Assembly: GCA_047517485.1 (NCBI GenBank)
Contig: JAKZSU010000148.1
Location: 1-11,798, forward strand
Length of the DNA stretch: 11,798 nucleotides
Direction of reading: 5' to 3'
DNA from: JAKZSU01 sp047517485
GTDB taxonomy: Bacteria > Pseudomonadota > Alphaproteobacteria > UBA7887
Part shown: positions 7,951 through 11,798 of the stretch, piece by piece
Layout of the letters: the number at the start of each line of letters is the position of its first letter
Numbering within the stretch: position 1 is the stretch's first letter
Made by a program: the position numbers and the translations under genes
The notes under the pieces: generated by a model
Seen by the model: only the letters and a program-made list of their open reading frames with translations
What the model was told of the DNA's origin: nothing
Databases searched by the model: none

Positions 7951-9132
7951 TTGGGTGCGAGCAAACCGCCCGTAAGAACCGCCACCCGTCGCCAAGTCCT
8001 TGCTTTTGGCGGTCGCGCTACCGCTGCGCTTGCTGCCTCGGCGGCTTGGCCGTGTCCCGCCCGCGCCGCGCGCGACAATGAACTCAACATCTACGCCTGG
8101 GAAGGCTATCACGCGGACTCGGTGGTCGCCCCCTTCGCCAAGGCGTTTCGCTGCGATATCGGCAGCGAACTGATCACCTCGGATCCGGAAGCGGTGAACC
8201 GGTTGCGCGCGGGCGAGACCGCGATCTGGGACCTGGTCACGCTCAACAATCCCTGGGCCCGCAAGGTGCTCTTTCCCGAAGGCCTGATCCTACCCCTCGA
8301 CCGCGACCGGTTCGAGCCCGACCAGAAGCGCGTGTTGCCGCGTTTTCGCGCGCCCTATACATGGGCGACGAGCGCCGATGGCCAGTCCCTGCTCGGCGTG
8401 GCGCAGCGGTTCGGGCCGTTCAGCTTCGTGGTCAATGCCGATCACATTTCGCGTGCCCTGGCGGAAGACCAGGGGTTCGACCTGTTTCTCGACCCGGCGA
8501 TGAATGACCGCTATGGCATCCTCGCCTACGAGAATTGGAATGTTCTGCATATTTGCATCGCCGCCGGGTTCAGCCCGTTCCGCCGCCACAGCGCGGACGA
8601 GTTGGAGAAATTCGGCGAAGTCGCCCGCTTGCTGCTGGGCAACGCGCGCCTAATGACCGGCGACGCCACGATTATCAACACCGCGCTCATTCACGGCGAA
8701 ATCGACGCCTATTTTTCCGGCGGCACCTACACCGCGTCGGGCGTTCGCTACGACGGCATCGACCGTATCCGCGGTATTACGCCGCGGCGCGGCCCGATCG
8801 ACGACAAGGGCGGTATCGTGTGGTCGGAAATTACCTCGACCGTCGCCAATCCCGAGCTTTCGCCGCGCGCCTATGATTTCCTCGACTACGTCCAGCAGCC
8901 GGACGCCGCCAAACGCGTCGCCTTCGCCGAAGGGACCTACAATCCGATCGCGCAAATGGGCGACCCGCTGGTGTTCAGCCAATTCAGCATCGCCGAACTC
9001 GAGGCCATTCAATGGCCCGACCTCGACGACGACCTGGCGCGCTGCGTCGACTACGACATCAACCCCGATTACGAAGCGATGCTCGCTCTGTACAATGGCG
9101 CCAAATTGAAGCGAGCCGAAACAAGAGCATGA
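7951..9132 (+). CDS. PotD-like periplasmic binding protein, Tat-exported, no adjacent transporter
   Basis: This is an extracellular solute-binding protein of the spermidine/putrescine (PotD/PotF) type. LNIYAWEGYHADSVVAPFAK opens the mature domain, and SELITSDPEAVNRLRAGETA is the usual early segment of that fold. The N-terminus holds a twin-arginine signal, TRRQVLAFGG, followed by an Ala-rich hydrophobic stretch and ARA, so export is probably by Tat. A TTG at 7951 is preferred because GGAG lies 7 bases upstream; a GTG in the same frame at 7894 has no such site but cannot be excluded. The product is about 393 residues. No permease or ATPase gene follows. Instead the stop overlaps the start of an amidotransferase gene (ATGA), which implies co-translation. 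The ligand is unknown; a polyamine is the family default. Confidence 0.85.
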   Translation: MGASKPPVRTATRRQVLAFGGRATAALAASAAWPCPARAARDNELNIYAWEGYHADSVVAPFAKAFRCDIGSELITSDPEAVNRLRAGETAIWDLVTLNNPWARKVLFPEGLILPLDRDRFEPDQKRVLPRFRAPYTWATSADGQSLLGVAQRFGPFSFVVNADHISRALAEDQGFDLFLDPAMNDRYGILAYENWNVLHICIAAGFSPFRRHSADELEKFGEVARLLLGNARLMTGDATIINTALIHGEIDAYFSGGTYTASGVRYDGIDRIRGITPRRGPIDDKGGIVWSEITSTVANPELSPRAYDFLDYVQQPDAAKRVAFAEGTYNPIAQMGDPLVFSQFSIAELEAIQWPDLDDDLARCVDYDINPDYEAMLALYNGAKLKRAETRA

Positions 9133-9854
9133 CGACCGCCCGCGTTGCCGTCATCCAAAACATGGCCGGGGTGACCGCCGGCACGTTCGGCGTGGCGCTG
9201 GGCGACGCCGGCGCGACGCTCGACGTGTTTCACCCCTACGACGACGGACGATTGCCCGCCGCCGACGGCGACCATGATGCGCTGCTCGTCCTCGGTGGGG
9301 TATCGAACGCGCTCGACGACGGCGCCAATCCCAGCTTTCCCGCCTTGCTCGGCGTGATCCGCGATTTTCATCGCCGGAACCGTCCGGTTCTCGGTATCTG
9401 TTTGGGCGCGCAATTGATCGCCCGCGCCTTCGACGCCGATGTTCAGCTTGGCGGCGCAGTCGAATTCGGTTTCAAAAGTCTGACCGCGACCGCGGACGGA
9501 CTAGATGATCCGGTGATCGGCGGGCTCGGCGAGTCCGTCAAATTGTTGCAATGGCACACCGACCACTACGATCTGCCGGCCGGCGCTGTCCGTTTGTGGC
9601 ACGGCGAGGCCTATCCCAACCAAGCGATCCGACTCGGGCGCGCGACCTACGGACTCCAAGCCCATCCCGAGGCAACGCGAGAGATGATCGCGGTGTGGCT
9701 CGACGCCGACAAGGACATCCGTCGGAAGGTGCCTGATCTCGAAGACTGGTTGCCGGCGGAGATCGATTGCCATATCGAGGCCCAGCAAAAACTTTGCCGG
9801 ACCTTGGCGACCCGATGGGCCGCGCTGGTCAACGACGTTACAATCGAGGCATGA
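9129..9854 (+). CDS. Class I glutamine amidotransferase (GMP synthase-like)
   Basis: This 241-residue protein has the complete class I amidotransferase triad: the nucleophile Cys91 in LGICLGAQL, and His179/Glu181 in GLQAHPEAT. QWHTDHYDLP is the usual preceding motif. It resembles stand-alone COG0518 proteins, which hydrolyse glutamine or gamma-glutamyl amides; no synthetase domain is attached and its partner is unknown. The start ATG overlaps the upstream stop by four bases. The next gene overlaps or abuts its stop. The neighbouring PotD-like protein makes hydrolysis of a gamma-glutamyl-polyamine conceivable, as for PuuD, but PuuD belongs to a different subgroup and this is only inference. 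Confidence 0.88.
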   Translation: MTTARVAVIQNMAGVTAGTFGVALGDAGATLDVFHPYDDGRLPAADGDHDALLVLGGVSNALDDGANPSFPALLGVIRDFHRRNRPVLGICLGAQLIARAFDADVQLGGAVEFGFKSLTATADGLDDPVIGGLGESVKLLQWHTDHYDLPAGAVRLWHGEAYPNQAIRLGRATYGLQAHPEATREMIAVWLDADKDIRRKVPDLEDWLPAEIDCHIEAQQKLCRTLATRWAALVNDVTIEA

Positions 9855-9856
9855 GG

Positions 9857-10657
9857 ATGGCCGACATCGACGACAAAACCCTCGACGAGCTGCTCGAATT
9901 CGCCGACGGCCTGGCGAATGCGGCGCAAATGGTGATCACCACGCATTTCCGCCGCGACCTCGCGGTCGATCACAAGGCGAGCGATATGCCGCGCGGCCAA
10001 CCGGTGACCGAAGCCGACCGCGCCGCCGAGAAAGCGATCCGCGGCATGATCGAGGCACACTACCCGGACCACGGCATCGTCGGCGAGGAACTGGGTGCGA
10101 CCAAGGCCGGCGCCGACTGGCAGTGGATCATCGACCCGATCGACGGCACGCGGGCGTTCATCGCCGGCATTCCGCTGTTCGGCACCTTGATCGGGCTCAC
10201 TCATCTCGGCGCGCCGGTGCTCGGCGTGATCGAGCAACCGGTGCTTGGCGAACGGTTTGTCGGCAGCGCCCGTGGCGCCACCTTCAACGGCCACCCGATG
10301 AAGGTCCGCGCCTGTGCCAGCCTCGACGACGCGGTGTTCGCGACCACCGATCCGGCGATGTTCGCCGCGCCGGCGGCCCGCGCGGCCTACGAGACCATAC
10401 GCCGGCGCGCCAACGTCACTCAGTTGGGCGGCAATTGTTATTCGTACGCGATGCTCGCCATCGGTGCCGTCGACCTGGTAATCGAAGCCGACCTCAAACC
10501 ATGGGACGTCGCCGCCCTGGTGCCGGTGGTCGAGGCCGCGGGCGGGGTGATCACCGCATGGGACGGCGGCCCGGCGCTCCAAGCGCCGGAAATTATCACC
10601 TGCGGCGATCGCGCGTTGCACGGCGAGGTTCAGGCGTTGCTAGCGGGGGCAGTGTAA
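9857..10657 (+). CDS. hisN: Histidinol-phosphatase-type inositol monophosphatase family protein (HisN)
   Basis: This Mg2+-dependent phosphomonoesterase of the IMPase fold is 266 residues long. Motifs are GEE (76-78), IIDPIDGTRAF (DPIDGT at 93-98) and, near residue 215, PWDVAALVPVVEAAGG. These supply the metal ligands. TDPAMF after the core resembles HisN proteins, which remove phosphate from L-histidinol phosphate in histidine synthesis. A broader inositol or sugar phosphatase role is possible, since no other his gene is present. The ATG at 9857 has GAGG 7 bases upstream. An ATG at 9851 in the same frame overlaps the upstream stop as ATGA, but its spacing is too short. It is last in the three-gene operon. 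No U-tract terminator follows; the stop abuts an Rhs remnant. Confidence 0.85.
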   Translation: MADIDDKTLDELLEFADGLANAAQMVITTHFRRDLAVDHKASDMPRGQPVTEADRAAEKAIRGMIEAHYPDHGIVGEELGATKAGADWQWIIDPIDGTRAFIAGIPLFGTLIGLTHLGAPVLGVIEQPVLGERFVGSARGATFNGHPMKVRACASLDDAVFATTDPAMFAAPAARAAYETIRRRANVTQLGGNCYSYAMLAIGAVDLVIEADLKPWDVAALVPVVEAAGGVITAWDGGPALQAPEIITCGDRALHGEVQALLAGAV

Positions 10658-10692
10658 CGCCGAATATCGCGCCCTGGTCGTCATATTCGGCG
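10658..10692. repeat. 10-bp perfect inverted repeat directly after the hisN stop
   Basis: CGCCGAATAT and ATATTCGGCG are separated by 15 bases. The first base follows the hisN TAA. It would form a hairpin at the end of the hisN transcript but has no T-run. It also coincides with the edge of the Rhs remnant, so it may be a breakpoint structure. Confidence 0.6.
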
Positions 10693-11075
10693 ATCACGCT
10701 GGCGCCGTCGTAAAGGAAGCGGGTGACCACCCCATCGACGTCCTTCTCGACGCGCCGGCCGAACGGATCGTAGGCGTAGCCGATGCTGGCGATCTGGTTG
10801 GTGAACACCGAGACCAGACGGTTCTCCGGGTCATAGCCGAGGCTGTTGGCGCCGTCGTCGGTGAGATTGCCTTTTTGGTCGTAGCCGAAGCTCACGCCAC
10901 CGACATCGCTGTAGATATTGAGGATGTCGGGGGCGTAGATCTCGGCCAGATTGGCGCTCGGTTTCCCCAGCCAGGCCGGGTTGCTCAGGGTCTCGGTGGT
11001 CACTTGACCGACACCGTTATGGACGAAGGTGAAGGTCAGCGGATCGGCGCCCAGTTTTGTGGATTGCCATTTATA
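10658..11075 (-). pseudogene. Rhs/YD-repeat protein fragment
   Basis: About 135 codons of Rhs (YD-repeat) core: FGYDQKGNLTDDG, LGYDPENRLVSV, YAYDPFGRRVEKDVDGV and FLYDGASVIAEYDDQGAI. Such repeats build the shell that encloses the C-terminal toxin in Rhs and related polymorphic toxins. Both ends are broken. At the 5' side an in-frame TAA at 11076-11078 interrupts the frame and there is no credible start or signal sequence; a GTG at 11001-11003 merely sits inside the repeats. At the 3' side the family would continue to a RYVHGPG-like segment and then a toxin. Instead the frame runs antisense into the end of hisN and stops at 10596. It is therefore a decayed core segment lacking any toxin tip. 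Its GC content matches the host better than the DNA to its right. Confidence 0.8.
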
Positions 11076-11285
11076 TTATTCAAGTTTCGGCTTTGGACTT
11101 CGTCGTCAAGCAAGCCCCCGTCCGTTTCATCGCCGTGCCGAGAAAATACTTATAAATGGCGAAATTTTTGCCGCGCTAGCTCGTCAATCGACCAGCAGAA
11201 CTGCGCAGCGGGGAGTGCATAGAGAGCCCAATCGCGCCGATTAGACTGTGTCGCGACAGACGACGGAACGCATTTTTTTGCCGTT
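11076..11285. other. Degraded spacer between Rhs fragment and immunity-like relic
   Basis: No intact gene is visible. On the minus strand two short frames look faintly coding. One, ending at 11080-11082, reads GKNFAIYKYFLGTAMKRTGA. The other ends with ALYALPAAQFCWSIDELARQ. They meet around an A-run at 11164-11168 in a way that could be a frameshifted gene. Neither has a recognised family. I treat the stretch as eroded accessory DNA. Confidence 0.35.
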
Positions 11286-11663
11286 CTACCTCTCCGAGAA
11301 TGCATACGAATAGGACGAATTTTGAACAGCAACAATTACTTTCTTCGACTCCAAATTACGCAAGAATTCTTTGACGTCACTCTCGTCACGTTTCAACCCT
11401 TTGGATTCGAAATAATCCATCAATCTCCATACTCCAAACATCCGCCAATTTCTTACCTGTTCAGTTATATCAACTGTAGTTCCATCAAGTTGCGAGCTAA
11501 ACCTAAGTCCAGAACCGTGCTTATGAAAATTTCAAGAAGCACCATCTACCAGAACAAATCCAGTTCTCGGAAAATCGATCAAGAATTCCCAATTATTTAC
11601 GTATGAATACTTTCGTACAACCGCATCGGAAAGAGTTTTTTGAATCTCAACGTAATCCCTGAG
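11286..11663 (-). pseudogene. Small immunity-like protein (DUF6896-like), 5'-truncated and with an internal stop
   Basis: Reading the minus strand from 11663 gives 43 codons (LRDYVEIQKTLSDAVVRKYS ... FVLVDGAS), a TGA at 11532-11534, then 81 codons in the same frame ending at TAG 11286-11288. The second part has NFHKHGSGLRFSS, VDITEQVRNWRMFGVWRLMD and YFESKG. The pattern FHxHGSG then VDI then WRLxxYxES resembles, from memory, the DUF6896-type small proteins often found next to polymorphic toxins and suspected to be immunity proteins. A single TGG-to-TGA change would restore Trp before NFH, suggesting a recent nonsense mutation. No start codon is found before the insertion-element boundary, so the N-terminus was probably removed by it. 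The base composition is clearly more AT-rich than its neighbours, a sign of transfer. Confidence 0.55.
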
Positions 11664-11798
11664 AGTCCGTCCGGAGACTTTATGTAGGATTACAGAGTTT
11701 TCGGAGCATGAGTCGAATGGACGCGAGCTTGATGAAGGCGAGCGCGTTGCGGTTGAGGTTCTCCCAGTCCTTGGCCAGTCGGCGGCAGCGGTTGAGCC
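11661..11798 (-). mobile_element. IS5-family insertion element, one end visible
   Basis: The transposase 3' end (11680-11798) and a short non-coding tail mark the end of an insertion sequence that continues past the window. Its outer boundary lies somewhere in 11661-11667, where a GAGAGTCCGTCCGG-like terminal sequence begins and the immunity-like frame breaks off. Terminal repeat and target duplication cannot be confirmed without the other end. Confidence 0.6.
11680..11798 (-). CDS. IS5-family transposase, C-terminal end only
   Basis: Thirty-eight codons are visible, including CRRLAKDWENLNRNALAFIK and LASIRLMLRKLCNP before the TAA at 11680-11682. This is the highly conserved C-terminus of IS5-family DDE transposases. 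The catalytic Glu of the DDE triad would lie just upstream in the ERxxAWL segment, outside the window. Whether the gene is intact cannot be judged. It is GC-rich like the host, in contrast to the AT-rich relic it abuts. Confidence 0.8.
   Translation of the reverse strand, partial: LNRCRRLAKDWENLNRNALAFIKLASIRLMLRKLCNPT

Noticed and set aside
7919..7980. Possible riboswitch upstream of the PotD-like gene; GCTTGGAGACCGCC resembles a cobalamin B12 box, and a CCCGGA/TCCGGG hairpin lies beside it
   Set aside because: The match lacks a base of the box and the other conserved cobalamin-riboswitch elements are absent. Part of it lies in the likely coding region, and no B12-related gene is nearby.
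11322..11606. 94-codon plus-strand frame in the AT-rich island
   Set aside because: There is no Shine-Dalgarno and no recognisable motif, and it is opposite the more protein-like immunity relic on the minus strand.
1..11798. CRISPR array, tRNA or rRNA genes
   Set aside because: No regularly spaced repeats, cloverleaf-like segments or rRNA-like sequence were seen on either strand.

Overview
The window is high-GC DNA, apart from an AT-rich block near the right end. It fits an alphaproteobacterium, probably Rhodospirillales-like. This rests on codon bias, the bamD-recN-ligA gene order, a HisN-type phosphatase and an IS5-type transposase; no rRNA or other marker is present to place it more precisely.

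Left part (1-6507, minus strand). At the extreme left, the first codons of an unidentified gene run off the window. Just upstream of that gene is a SAM-domain/class III cyclase/AAA-ATPase protein. It has lost its usual long C-terminus and ends in a short unrelated tail that overlaps the next gene's start codon. An 11-bp inverted repeat covers the Shine-Dalgarno of that next gene. Then comes a tight housekeeping operon, transcribed bamD > recN > ligA, with a 12-nt gap and an ATGA stop/start overlap. It covers outer-membrane protein assembly, DNA repair and DNA ligation.

Middle (6508-10657, plus strand). A divergent intergenic region carries a promoter with a consensus -35 box. It serves a single-gene unit for a secreted cyclase/kynurenine-formamidase-family protein, closed by a strong intrinsic terminator. 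A compact three-gene operon follows: a Tat-exported PotD-like binding protein without its transporter, a class I glutamine amidotransferase, and a HisN/inositol-monophosphatase-family phosphatase. Both junctions are stop/start overlaps.

Right end (10658-11798). This is a graveyard of accessory DNA, all on the minus strand. An IS5-family element enters from the right. It abuts an AT-rich small gene (about 125 codons, one internal TGA, 5' end missing) that looks like the small immunity-type proteins found beside Rhs toxins. Next is a short stretch of degraded frames, then a fragment of an Rhs/YD-repeat protein whose homology stops within about 10 bases of the hisN stop codon. The order immunity-like gene then orphan Rhs core is what is left when a polymorphic-toxin array decays, and this is the most interesting part of the window.
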